NCBI RefSeq assembly: GCF_014905555.1
Contig: NZ_BNGS01000004.1
Location: forward strand, 62,001 to 126,000
DNA length: 64,000 nucleotides
Origin: Streptomyces sp. Y2F8-2
GTDB lineage: Bacteria; Actinomycetota; Actinomycetes; Streptomycetales; Streptomycetaceae
Direction: 5' to 3'
The notes below the pieces were generated by a model, which was not told the origin of the DNA, did no database searches, and saw nothing but the letters and a program-made list of their open reading frames with translations. Below, in pieces: positions 28,618 to 37,556 of this stretch. Within the stretch, counting starts at the first letter, position 1. Each line of letters begins with the position of its first letter. A program made the translations under genes and the position numbers.

Positions 28618-31600
28618 GTGACCCCCGTGCTTCCCCTCAGCAGACGCTCGTTCTTCGGCGCTGCGGGGCTCGTGGTCGCCGCCGGAGGCGGACTGCTGTC
28701 CGCCTCCACCGCGGCGGCCTGGGCCCAGGACGACACCACCACGCTCCGGACCTTCACCCACCCCGGACTGCTGCACAGCGCCGGCGACCTGGCCCGTATG
28801 AAGGCCGCGGTCGCCGCCAAGGAATCCCCGATCTACGACGGCTTCCTCGCGCTCGCGGCCCACTCGCGCTCGAAGCCGACGTACACGATCCAGAACACCG
28901 GACAGATCACTTCCTGGGGCCGCGGCCCCGCCAACTTCCAGAACCAGGCCGTCGCCGACTCGGCCGCCGCCTACCAGCTCGCCCTCATGTGGCGCATCAC
29001 CGGCAACCGCGCGTACGCCGACAAGGCCCGCGACATCCTCAATGTGTGGTCGGCCTCCCTGACGGCCATCACCGGGGCCGACGGTCCGCTCGGCGCGGGT
29101 CTGCAGGCCTTCAAGTTCGTCAACGCGGCCGAGCTGCTGCGGCACAGCGACTACGACGGCTGGGCGGACTCCGACATCGCCCGCTGCGAGGAGTCCTTCC
29201 TCACCGTCTGGTATCCCGCCGTCTCCGGCTACATGCTGTACGCCAACGGCAACTGGGACCTGACGTCGATTCAGTCCATCATGGCCATCGGAGTGTTCTG
29301 CGAGGAGCGCACGCTCTTCGAGGACGCCTTGAGGTTCGCAGCCGCCGGCGCGGGCAACGGCAGCGTCCTGCACCGTGTCGTCACCGACGCCGGCCAGGGC
29401 CAGGAGTCGGGCCGCGACCAGGGCCACGAGCAGCTCGCGGTCGGCCTCATGGGCGACGCGGCCCAGGTCGCCTGGAACCAGGGCGTCGACCTGTGGGGCT
29501 TCGACGACAACCGCATCCTGGCGAACGCCGAGTACGACGCCCGCTACAACCTCGGCGGCGACGTCCCCTTCGCCGACGACCTGGACCGCACCGGCAAGTA
29601 CATCAAGACGGCCGTCTCGGCCATCTCGCGCGGCACCCTGCCACCGATCTACGAGATGTACTACGCCCATTACGCCGGCGTCCGCGGCCTGGACACCCCG
29701 TACGTCAAGGCGGCCGTCTTCCGCGGCGCAGGCGGCGCCCGAGTGGTCGAGGGCAGCAACGACGATCTGCCCAGCTGGGGCACCCTCACCTACGCCGGTA
29801 CGACCGCGCCCGATCCCACCGTCCCGGCCGCCCCGGCGGGCGTCACGGCGGTCGGCGGCGGCAAGTTGGTCACCGTGACCTGGCTGCCGTCCGTATGGGC
29901 CGACACGTACACGGTCCTGCGGGCCACCGACCCCGACGGCCCGTACGAGCAGATCGCCACCGGTGTCGACAAGACGACGTACACCGACAGCGACGCGCGC
30001 GGAGGACGCACCCACTACTACACCGTCACCGCCACCAACTCCCAGGGCAGCAGCGCGAGCTCCGCCTGGGCGGCGGCCGCCGCCGCGCTCCCCGAGTCCT
30101 GGGCGACGCAGGACGTCGGAGAGGTGAAGATTCCCGGTTCGGCCGTCTTCGACGGCGAGCGGTTCGTGCTCGAGGCGTCGGGCACCTCCGGCACCTACCG
30201 CGTGGCCTGCCTGCCGCTGGCCGGCGACGGCACGATCACCGCGCGGATCGTGTTCCCCCTCAGCTCCCAGTACTCCAAGATCGGCGTCACCCTGCGCGCC
30301 TCCCTGGACGTGGACGCGGCACACGCCTCGATGCTGATCCAGGGCCTGCCGCTGCACACCTGGAGCGGTGTGTGGACCGTGCGCACCCAGGACGGGGCCG
30401 GCATCTCCGCCACCGGCAGCACGCCCGTGCCGCCCTCCCAGCGGCAGGCGATCACCTCCGGGGCCGGCTTCCCGATCTCCGCTCTAGGCACGCTGCCGGA
30501 GTCGGCGACCCCGCTCGAGGCCCCGTACGTCGAGGGCGCGGGCGACGGCTACCGGATGCGCATGCCCTACTGGGTACGGGTGACCCGCCGGGGCGACCGC
30601 TGCACCGGCGCGATCTCCCCGGACGGCATCCACTGGACCGAAGTCGGCTCCACCAAGGTCGAGTTGGGGCACGCCGCGTACGCGGGCCTGGCCCTCACCT
30701 CCTGCCTCGGCGTCGACCACGACTACGCCGAGACCGGCACCGGCGCCTTCGACAACGTCAGCGTCACCTCCCGCACCCGCGGCGAGGTCTGGTCGGTGCC
30801 GCGCCCCGCCCGCACCGCCACCGATCTGCGGGCCACCGCGGGGGCCGACGCCGTCGAGCTGGCCTGGACCGACCCGGACCTCGCGGGCCGCTACAAGGTA
30901 CTGCGGTCGACGCAGGCCGACGGACCGTACGAGACGATCTCGGCCTGCGTCGGGCCGGTCGGCTTCGGCACCCGTATCCGGTACGCGGACGCCACCGGCA
31001 CGCCCGGCACGACGTACCACTACGTCGTCACCAAGACGAACTGCGCCGGACGCGGCCCTCTGTCGGACCCGGTCATCGCGACGATGCCCACACCGTCGGT
31101 ACCCCAACTCAGCTCCGCCATAACGGCGTTCGCCAACAAGGGCGTTCCCTTCCAGTTCCTGCTGCGGGCGTCGCACGAGCCCGTCCGGTTCACGGCGGAC
31201 GGCCTGCCCGACGGGCTGAGCATCGACAAGCGCACCGGTCTGATCTCCGGAACGCCGAACGAGACCGGCGATTTCACCGTCACCACCACCGCGGGCAACG
31301 CCGCCGGTGACGCCACCGGCACCCTCACCCTCACCGTGGGCACCCCGCCGCCCGCGCCCTGGACGTACGGCGACCTCGGTGACGTCGTCCTCGACGACCG
31401 CGCCTTCGGGACCTTCGGCGTGGTCGCCATCCAGACCCCCGGCAGCACCGCCTACGAGGACGGGACCTTCGTGGTGCGGGGCGCCGGGACCGACCTCAAC
31501 GCCAACGGCCAGGGCATGACAGGCCAGTTCGTACGACGGCCCGTCACCGGCGACTGCGCGTTCACCGCCCGGCTCGTCTCCCGCAGCGGAGCCACCGGCG

Positions 31601-31956
31601 ACCGGGTCGGCCTGCTCATGGCCAAGTCCCTGTCGCCGTTCGACCAGGCGGCCGGGGCCATCGTCACCGGCGGCACCAGCGCGCAGCTCATGCTGCGCAC
31701 GACCGTCGCCGGAAAGTCCACCTTCACGGGCAACGCGGCGGTCACCGCGCCCTGCCTGCTGCGGCTGAAGCGCACCGGGACGAGCTTCACCGCGTCCGCC
31801 TCCACCGATGACGGCGCCACCTGGACCCCCATCGCCGCGGGAGACATCCCCGGCTTCGGTGACGCCCCCTACTACGTGGGCCTCGTGGTCTGCTCACGCA
31901 ACCCCCTGGCCCTCGGCACCTCCCAGTTCGGCGAGGTGAGCATCACCACGACATAG
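28618..31956 (+). CDS. Secreted multidomain alginate-lyase-fold protein
   Basis: A protein of 1112 residues from a GTG at 28618 with AGGAG. A Tat-type signal (LSRRSFFGAAGLVVAAGGG) is followed by an alpha-helical alginate-lyase-like domain (about 46-390) with HPGLLHSAGDLARMK, NGNWDLTSIQ (210-219) and QESGRDQGH (262-270). Then come a fibronectin III domain (about 403-487), a concanavalin-like region (491-720), a second FnIII (730-825), a He_PIG Ig domain (828-907) with ADGLPDGLSIDKRTGLISG, and a second concanavalin-like region (912-1112). The substrate is probably a polyuronate; lyase activity is inferred from fold motifs only. It is adjacent to a shorter paralogue. Confidence 0.85.
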   Translation: MTPVLPLSRRSFFGAAGLVVAAGGGLLSASTAAAWAQDDTTTLRTFTHPGLLHSAGDLARMKAAVAAKESPIYDGFLALAAHSRSKPTYTIQNTGQITSWGRGPANFQNQAVADSAAAYQLALMWRITGNRAYADKARDILNVWSASLTAITGADGPLGAGLQAFKFVNAAELLRHSDYDGWADSDIARCEESFLTVWYPAVSGYMLYANGNWDLTSIQSIMAIGVFCEERTLFEDALRFAAAGAGNGSVLHRVVTDAGQGQESGRDQGHEQLAVGLMGDAAQVAWNQGVDLWGFDDNRILANAEYDARYNLGGDVPFADDLDRTGKYIKTAVSAISRGTLPPIYEMYYAHYAGVRGLDTPYVKAAVFRGAGGARVVEGSNDDLPSWGTLTYAGTTAPDPTVPAAPAGVTAVGGGKLVTVTWLPSVWADTYTVLRATDPDGPYEQIATGVDKTTYTDSDARGGRTHYYTVTATNSQGSSASSAWAAAAAALPESWATQDVGEVKIPGSAVFDGERFVLEASGTSGTYRVACLPLAGDGTITARIVFPLSSQYSKIGVTLRASLDVDAAHASMLIQGLPLHTWSGVWTVRTQDGAGISATGSTPVPPSQRQAITSGAGFPISALGTLPESATPLEAPYVEGAGDGYRMRMPYWVRVTRRGDRCTGAISPDGIHWTEVGSTKVELGHAAYAGLALTSCLGVDHDYAETGTGAFDNVSVTSRTRGEVWSVPRPARTATDLRATAGADAVELAWTDPDLAGRYKVLRSTQADGPYETISACVGPVGFGTRIRYADATGTPGTTYHYVVTKTNCAGRGPLSDPVIATMPTPSVPQLSSAITAFANKGVPFQFLLRASHEPVRFTADGLPDGLSIDKRTGLISGTPNETGDFTVTTTAGNAAGDATGTLTLTVGTPPPAPWTYGDLGDVVLDDRAFGTFGVVAIQTPGSTAYEDGTFVVRGAGTDLNANGQGMTGQFVRRPVTGDCAFTARLVSRSGATGDRVGLLMAKSLSPFDQAAGAIVTGGTSAQLMLRTTVAGKSTFTGNAAVTAPCLLRLKRTGTSFTASASTDDGATWTPIAAGDIPGFGDAPYYVGLVVCSRNPLALGTSQFGEVSITTT

Positions 31957-31983
31957 ATCCCCCCACGGATCGGAGATGCACGA

Positions 31984-33240
31984 ATGAGCCGCAGAGATCT
32001 CCACCCCGCACCGGATTCCCCCCACACCGGGCCCAGCCGGCGGGGCGTGCTGCGCGCCGCCGGCGGGCTCGCCGCCGCCGGCCTGATCAGCGCCGCCACC
32101 ATGCAGTCGGCGGGAGCCGCCCCGACCACCTGGGCCCACCCCGGCGCCCTGCACAACGCGGGCGACCTCAACCGCGCCAAGGTCAGGGTCGCCGCCGGCA
32201 CGGACCCCTGGTACTCCGGCTGGCAGCGCCTGATCGACAACTCCCACTCCGCGTCCACCTGGACGCCCAACCCCCAGTCCGTCGTCTACCGGGGTTCGGG
32301 ATACCCCGAGAACTACGGGACCCTCTACAACGACATCGCCGCCGCCTACCAGAACGCGCTGCGCTGGTGGGTCGCCGGCACCAGCGCCAACGCCGACTGC
32401 GCCGTCAGGATCTGCAACGCCTGGTCGAAGACCCTGACCTCGATCCAGGGCAACGCGGACCGGTTCCTCGCCGCCGGCATCTACGGCTGGCAGTTCGCCA
32501 ACGTCGGCGAGCTGATGCGCGACTATCCGGGCTTCGACCTCGCCGGGTTCAAGAAGATGATGCTCAACGTCTTCTACCCGATGAACAACGACTTCCTGGT
32601 CCACCACAACGGCGCCTGCATCACCAACTACTGGGCCAACTGGGACCTGTGCAACATGGCGTCCATCCTCGCCATCGCGATCCTGTGCGAGGACGGCGCC
32701 AAGTACGACCAGGCCGTCAACTACTTCTACAACGGCGCGGGCAACGGCTCCATCAAGCACGCCGTCCCGTACCTGTACACGGACTCGGCCGGCTACGCCC
32801 TCGGCCAGTGGCAGGAGTCGGGCCGCGACCAGGGCCACACCATGATGGGCATGGGTCAGATGGGCGCCCTCTGCGAGATGGCCTGGAACCAGGGCACGGA
32901 CCTGTACAGCTACGACAGCAGGAGGTTCTTCAAGGCGGCCCAGTACGTCGCCAAGTACAACATCGGCCAGGGCGTGCCGTACACCACCTACACCTGGGGC
33001 AGCGGCACGAACTGCAGCCGGCAGTCGCAGACGGTGATCAGCTCCGGGTCCCGCGGCCAGATCCGCCCGGTGTGGGCGATGCTCCACTTCCACTACAACC
33101 GGCGCCTGTACCTCGACGACAAGTACATCTCGGCGATGTACTACAACCTCGTCGCCCCCGAGGGCGGCGGCGGTGACTACGGCTCCACCAGCGGCGGCTA
33201 CGACCAGCTCGGCTTCGGCACGCTGACGTACGCCAAGTAG
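31984..33240 (+). CDS. Secreted alginate-lyase family protein (single domain)
   Basis: A protein of 418 residues with a Tat signal (GPSRRGVLRAAGGLAAAGLI). It is a paralogue of the catalytic part of the preceding gene: AHPGALHNAGDLNRAKVRVA (about 51-70), ITNYWANWDLCNMA (213-226) and WQESGRDQGHTMMG (276-289) match it in order. No accessory domains are present. The pair probably attacks the same polymer, one form tethered by binding domains and one free. It follows after 27 bases and ends the run. Confidence 0.87.
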   Translation: MSRRDLHPAPDSPHTGPSRRGVLRAAGGLAAAGLISAATMQSAGAAPTTWAHPGALHNAGDLNRAKVRVAAGTDPWYSGWQRLIDNSHSASTWTPNPQSVVYRGSGYPENYGTLYNDIAAAYQNALRWWVAGTSANADCAVRICNAWSKTLTSIQGNADRFLAAGIYGWQFANVGELMRDYPGFDLAGFKKMMLNVFYPMNNDFLVHHNGACITNYWANWDLCNMASILAIAILCEDGAKYDQAVNYFYNGAGNGSIKHAVPYLYTDSAGYALGQWQESGRDQGHTMMGMGQMGALCEMAWNQGTDLYSYDSRRFFKAAQYVAKYNIGQGVPYTTYTWGSGTNCSRQSQTVISSGSRGQIRPVWAMLHFHYNRRLYLDDKYISAMYYNLVAPEGGGGDYGSTSGGYDQLGFGTLTYAK

Positions 33241-33380
33241 CGCACCGCAGGGCCGCGCGGGCCCGCCGGCATCGGACCGGCCGACGGGCCAGCTGGGAAA
33301 ACAGGGCGGCTGGGGGTGCGGATGCGGGCCCTGTTCCCTAGCGTGGCAGGGGTCGAAGTCTCCCGCTGGAGGGATCTGTC

Positions 33381-34736
33381 ATGGCCGTGCCCCGGATCGT
33401 GATCGTCGGCGGCGGGTTCGCCGGCATGGAGACCGCGCGGCGACTCGAGCGGATTCTGGGGCCCGCCGAGGCGCGCCTCAGGCTCGTCGCGCCCTACAGC
33501 CACCAGCTCTATCTGCCCCTGCTGCCGCACGTCGCGTCGGGAATCCTCACCCCGCAGTCGGTCGCGGTCCCGCTGCGCCGGCTGCTGCACCGTACGCTGC
33601 TCGTGCCCGGCCAGGCAGTCGGCGTCGATCCCTCCGCCAAGGCCGTGGTCGTGCGCAAGATCAACGGCGAGACGACCGTCGAGCACTACGACTATCTGGT
33701 GCTGACCCCCGGCAGCGTCACACGGCAGTTCGACATCCCCGGCGTGAACCAGCACGCGGTGGGCATGAAGACGCTCGCGGAGGCGGCCTGGGTACGGGAC
33801 CACGTCATCTCCCAGCTCGACCTCGCCGCGGCCAGTTCCGACCCGGTCGAGCGCGAGACCCGGCTGCAGTTCGTGGTCGTCGGCGGCGGCTACGCCGGCA
33901 CCGAGACCGCCGCCTATCTGCACCACCTCACCACCGCCGCCGTGAAGCGCTATCCGGGCCTGGACCCGTCCTTGGTGAAGTGGCACCTCGTCGACATCGC
34001 GCCCAAGCTCATGCCGGAACTCGGCGACCGGCTCGGCGCGAAGGCGCTCGCCATCCTGGAACGGCGCGGCCTGCACGTCTCACTCGGCGTCTCGGTCGCC
34101 GAGGCCACGGCGGACACCGTCACCCTCACCGACGGCCGCAAACTGCGCTGCCACACCCTGATCTGGACCGCCGGAGTCGCCCCCAGCCCGCTGATCGCCA
34201 CGCTGGACGCCGAGACCGACCGCGGCCGGCTGGTCGTCCGCGACGACCTGGCCGTGCCGGGCCTCGACGGCGTTTTCGCCCTCGGTGACGCCGCGGCGGT
34301 GCCCGACCTCGCCAAGGGCCCCGACGCCATCTGCCCGCCGACCGCCCAGCACGCCATGCGTCAGGGCTGGAGGGCCGCGAAGAACGTCGCGGCGGCGCTG
34401 CGCGGCGCGCCGCTGACCCCCTACCGCCACCGCGACCTGGGGCTCGTCGTCGACCTCGGCGGCGTCCAGGCCGTGTCCAAACCGCTCGGCGTGGAGCTGA
34501 CCGGCCTGCCGGCACAGGTCGTCGCGCGCGGCTACCACCTGGGCGCCCTGCGCACGGTCCCGGCCCGCCTGCGCACGCTGACGAACTGGACGCTGAACGC
34601 GATGGCGGGCTACGACTTCGTCCGCACCGGCTTCCAGGCCGGGCGCCCGGCCACGCTCAAGGACTTCGAGCGGACCGACGCCTATCTCACGCCCGACCTG
34701 ATCGCCTCGCACACGGCACCGAAGGCGGTCGACTGA
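33381..34736 (+). CDS. Type II NADH dehydrogenase-like FAD oxidoreductase
   Basis: A protein of 451 residues; the start at 33381 follows GGAGG. FAD motif IVIVGGGFAGMETARRLER and NADH motif FVVVGGGYAGTETAAYLHHL are both complete, with VFALGDAAAVPDL near residue 300. C-terminal hydrophobic segments (LRTLTNWTLNAMAGYDFV) are like those that tether NDH-2 to the membrane. It would pass electrons from NADH to menaquinone without proton pumping. It is a single-gene unit. Confidence 0.88.
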   Translation: MAVPRIVIVGGGFAGMETARRLERILGPAEARLRLVAPYSHQLYLPLLPHVASGILTPQSVAVPLRRLLHRTLLVPGQAVGVDPSAKAVVVRKINGETTVEHYDYLVLTPGSVTRQFDIPGVNQHAVGMKTLAEAAWVRDHVISQLDLAAASSDPVERETRLQFVVVGGGYAGTETAAYLHHLTTAAVKRYPGLDPSLVKWHLVDIAPKLMPELGDRLGAKALAILERRGLHVSLGVSVAEATADTVTLTDGRKLRCHTLIWTAGVAPSPLIATLDAETDRGRLVVRDDLAVPGLDGVFALGDAAAVPDLAKGPDAICPPTAQHAMRQGWRAAKNVAAALRGAPLTPYRHRDLGLVVDLGGVQAVSKPLGVELTGLPAQVVARGYHLGALRTVPARLRTLTNWTLNAMAGYDFVRTGFQAGRPATLKDFERTDAYLTPDLIASHTAPKAVD

Positions 34737-34794
34737 CGTCGACTGACAGGGGTCATGTGCCGGTCGACGCGGGTCAGGTGCCGACCGGCATGGG

Positions 34795-35145
34795 TCAGGT
34801 GCGGTCGCCCTTCGGCTTGCCCCGCTGATCGGGTGTCCCGTGCGGCGGCGGGCTCATGGGCTCCGGTGAGGTCGCCGGGGACACCGGCGATCCCCCACTG
34901 CTCCGGCTCGTCTCGGGACGCAGGCCCGCTGTGTCACCGGACGTCGGCTCGGCGCCCGCGCGCAACTGCTCCAGCCGGGCCGTGAGCAGCTCGGTCACCG
35001 GGACACGGCCCGCGTGCTCACGCTCGTACGCGAGCAGCTGCTCCACCTCGTCCGCGTTGAGCGCGCGGATGCGGCTCTCCAGGCTGCCGAGCGGCAGCTC
35101 GTCGTAGTCGGGCAGCGGCACGGTGCCGCGGCCGGGCTCAGCCAT
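34795..35145 (-). CDS. Small hypothetical protein with a conserved LPDYDELPLGSLESRIR motif
   Basis: A protein of 116 residues. The first 65 residues are a conserved, probably helical unit seen in many streptomycete proteins (LPDYDELPLGSLESRIRALN, then EQLLAYEREHAGRVPV); the rest is low-complexity Pro/Ser/Gly. I do not recognise a function. It is probably co-transcribed with the ChaB-like gene upstream (45 bases apart). Confidence 0.75.
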   Translation of the reverse strand: MAEPGRGTVPLPDYDELPLGSLESRIRALNADEVEQLLAYEREHAGRVPVTELLTARLEQLRAGAEPTSGDTAGLRPETSRSSGGSPVSPATSPEPMSPPPHGTPDQRGKPKGDRT

Positions 35146-35190
35146 GGATCTTCACTCCCCTCTGTGCGACGGCCTGACGTGGGACGCGGC

Positions 35191-35595
35191 TCAGCGCGAC
35201 CGGGCGGCCCGGGTACGCGAGCGGTTCTCCTTGCGGATCGCGTCCAGCAGCTCCGCCTTCGACATCCGGGACCGCCCGTCGATGCCCAGGCGCTGCGCGA
35301 CGTGGTAGAGGTGCTCCTTCGAGGCGTTCTCGTCGACGCCCTCGCCGCTGCGCCCGCCCTGCTGCCGGGGCCGCGCCGAACGGGGGTCCGAGGGGCCCTT
35401 TCGGCCGCCCTCCTTGCGCTCCCAGTGGTCGCCGACCTTCTCGAAGGTGTGCTTGAGCGCGCCGTACGCCACCCGGTGCGCCCGCTCGCCCTCGCCGTAA
35501 CTCTCGACCGCCGAGTCGTGCGCCTTGATCCAGGTGCGCTGCGCGTCCTGGGAGGAGCGCTCCAGCGTCGACGGCAGTTCCTGTCGTCCTGGCAC
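35191..35595 (-). CDS. ChaB family protein with a Rho N-terminal-like/SAP-type tail
   Basis: A protein of 134 residues. The N-terminal half is a ChaB domain (LPSTLERSSQDAQRTWIKAHDSAVE); the C-terminal 45 residues (ASKEHLYHVAQRLGIDGRSRMSKAELLDAIRKE) form a helix-extended-loop-helix nucleic-acid-binding motif, ending in basic residues. ChaB was first linked to cation transport regulation but its role is unproven. GGTGGATC precedes the start on the coding strand. Confidence 0.85.
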   Translation of the reverse strand: MPGRQELPSTLERSSQDAQRTWIKAHDSAVESYGEGERAHRVAYGALKHTFEKVGDHWERKEGGRKGPSDPRSARPRQQGGRSGEGVDENASKEHLYHVAQRLGIDGRSRMSKAELLDAIRKENRSRTRAARSR

Positions 35596-35717
35596 GGATC
35601 CACCTCCTCGTCTCGTCGCTCTCTGCGCCCCCCGAGTGCCCTGGGGCCCGACGGGAAAACGGGTGCAACCCCCGCGAACGCCGGTTTGACGGGGTCACCA
35701 CCGGCTACCCGCGCGGT

Positions 35718-36104
35718 GTGACAGCCACGACTTCGCACACGACTTCGCAGCAGGATCCCATTCGGTTTCTGGAGGATCGCTTCGCGTGCGCACAGGCCTG
35801 CACGGAGTGCGCGCGGGCGTGCGCCTTGCGCGCGAGCCTCGCCGAACCGGGCGGTACTCAGGGCCAGGAACGTCTGCGGCGCAAGGGCATCATGTGCGCG
35901 GAGGTCTGCGACGCGACCTGCCGCGTGCTGTCCGCGTACGGCAGTCAGGACGAGGACCACATCCGCGGCCAGGTGACCTGGTGCCGGGCGGTCTGCCTGG
36001 ACACCGCGCACGTCTTCGACGCGGACCCGGGTGGCGAGGAGGCGGCGCGGGCCTGTCGCACGGCCGCCCGGGCCTGTTCCGACTTCCTCCAGACCCTGGG
36101 CTGA
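35718..36104 (+). CDS. Four-helix-bundle copper-binding-type protein (DUF326/Csp-like)
   Basis: A protein of 128 residues from a GTG at 35718. It has about nine Cys spaced along helices: FACAQACTECARACALR, GIMCAEVCDATCRVL, WCRAVC and ACRTAARACSDFL. This fits the Csp family that stores Cu(I) inside a four-helix bundle. No signal peptide is present, so it resembles cytosolic Csp3 rather than secreted Csp1. Confidence 0.88.
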   Translation: MTATTSHTTSQQDPIRFLEDRFACAQACTECARACALRASLAEPGGTQGQERLRRKGIMCAEVCDATCRVLSAYGSQDEDHIRGQVTWCRAVCLDTAHVFDADPGGEEAARACRTAARACSDFLQTLG

Positions 36105-36174
36105 TCCGGACACCGGGCTCGTCGACGCTCTGGACGCCGCGCAGGCATTCCCCTTCCTCGGCATTCCCAATTTC

Positions 36175-36188
36175 TGGAACAGGTTCTA
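36175..36188. promoter_or_regulatory. KstR-like operator
   Basis: TGGAACAGGTTCTA matches every fixed base of the published KstR consensus TNNAACNNGTTNNA. It lies 45 bases before the acyl-CoA dehydrogenase start, where it would overlap the promoter. Confidence 0.55.
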
Positions 36189-36232
36189 CGGTGTGCGCCG
36201 TCAGGACCGGCCACGGGGAGCCTGGAGGCGCC

Positions 36233-37411
36233 GTGCATCTCGACTACACGCCCGAGCAACAGCGGCTGCGCAACGAGCTGCGCGGGTACTTCGCGCGGCT
36301 CGTGCCCGAGGGCGCCTACGCCCGGCACACCGACCCGGCGGCACAGAAGCGGTTCTACCGCGACACCATCCGCCGCCTGGGCAGTGACGGCTGGCTGGGC
36401 GTGGGCTGGCCGAAGGAGTACGGCGGGCGCGGGATGACCGCCATGGAGCAGTTCATCTTCTTCGACGAGGCCGCCCAGGCGGGTGTGCCGCTGCCGTTGA
36501 TGGCGCTCAACACGGTCGGTCCGACGCTGATGCGGTTCGGCACGGACGAGCAGAAGGAGTACTTCCTGCCGAGGATCCTCTCCGGGGAGATCGACTTCGC
36601 GATCGGCTACAGCGAGCCCGGCGCCGGGACCGACCTCGCGTCCCTGAAGACCCGCGCGGTCCGCGAGGGCGACGGGTACGTCGTCAACGGGCAGAAGATC
36701 TGGACCACCAACGGCGACACCGCCGACTGGGTGTGGCTCGCCGTGCGCACCGACCCCGAGGCCCCGCCGCACAAGGGCATCACCATGCTGCTCGTGCCGA
36801 CCGGCGACCCCGGCTACTCCTGCACCCTCATCCGCACGCTCGCGGGGCACGACACCACCGCGAGCTACTACGAGAACGTCCGTGTACCCGTGTCTCGTCG
36901 GGTGGGCGAGGAGAACCACGGCTGGCGGCTGATCACCAACCAGCTCAACCACGAGCGCGTCACCCTCGCCGCCCACGGCACCATGGCCATCCGCGCCCTG
37001 CACGACGTGCAGCGCTGGGCCATGGAGACCAAGCTCACCGACGGCCGCCGGGTGATCGACCTGCCCTGGGTGCGTCGCCGCCTGGCCCTGACGCACACGA
37101 AGCTGGACGCGATGAAGCTGCTGAACTGGCAGATGGTCAGCGCGGTCGAGGAGGGCACGCTCACCCCGCAGGACGCCTCCGCGGTCAAGGTCTACGGCTC
37201 CGAGGCCCGCCGTGACGCCTACGCCTGGCTGATGGAGGTCGTGGCGGCCGCGGGGCCACTGAAGGAGGGCTCGGCGGGCACCGCGCTCCACGGCGAACTG
37301 GAGCGCGGCTACCGCTCGGCGGTGATCTTCACCTTCGGCGGCGGGAACAACGAGATCCAGCGCGAGATCATCTCCTGGATCGGCCTCGGCATGCCCCGGG
37401 TGCGCAGGTGA
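36233..37411 (+). CDS. Acyl-CoA dehydrogenase
   Basis: A protein of 392 residues from a GTG at 36233 with GGAGG 6 bases upstream. The N-terminal helical domain begins LDYTPEQQRLRNELRGYF; the middle beta domain has IGYSEPGAGTDLASLKTRA and VNGQKIWTTNGDTADW that bind FAD and acyl-CoA; the C-terminal domain ends GGGNNEIQREIISWIGLGMPR. The catalytic base cannot be assigned by eye. The KstR-like site upstream suggests steroid side-chain or branched acyl-CoA substrates rather than ordinary fatty acids. Confidence 0.92.
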   Translation: MHLDYTPEQQRLRNELRGYFARLVPEGAYARHTDPAAQKRFYRDTIRRLGSDGWLGVGWPKEYGGRGMTAMEQFIFFDEAAQAGVPLPLMALNTVGPTLMRFGTDEQKEYFLPRILSGEIDFAIGYSEPGAGTDLASLKTRAVREGDGYVVNGQKIWTTNGDTADWVWLAVRTDPEAPPHKGITMLLVPTGDPGYSCTLIRTLAGHDTTASYYENVRVPVSRRVGEENHGWRLITNQLNHERVTLAAHGTMAIRALHDVQRWAMETKLTDGRRVIDLPWVRRRLALTHTKLDAMKLLNWQMVSAVEEGTLTPQDASAVKVYGSEARRDAYAWLMEVVAAAGPLKEGSAGTALHGELERGYRSAVIFTFGGGNNEIQREIISWIGLGMPRVRR

Positions 37412-37556
37412 CTGCGTTGTTGTGACGAGGATTTTTAGTTGGCACAAAAGAGGGATGGTTGGCACTGAGCGGAGCGCTTGGGCTGACGGGGGATGGGCTT
37501 GGCCTGTTGGCGTCCTGGGTCCGCTGACCTGCTAATTCCTCAGGGCCAGCGCAACT

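Noticed and set aside
26788..30357. 1189-codon open frame on the minus strand
   Set aside because: It runs opposite the GH28-like and lyase-fold genes, which have clear motifs, signals and ribosome sites. The frame is low-complexity.
33241..33300. Hairpin GGCCCG...CGGGCC after the last lyase-fold gene
   Set aside because: The stem is only 6 bp with an irregular interior, too weak to call a terminator.
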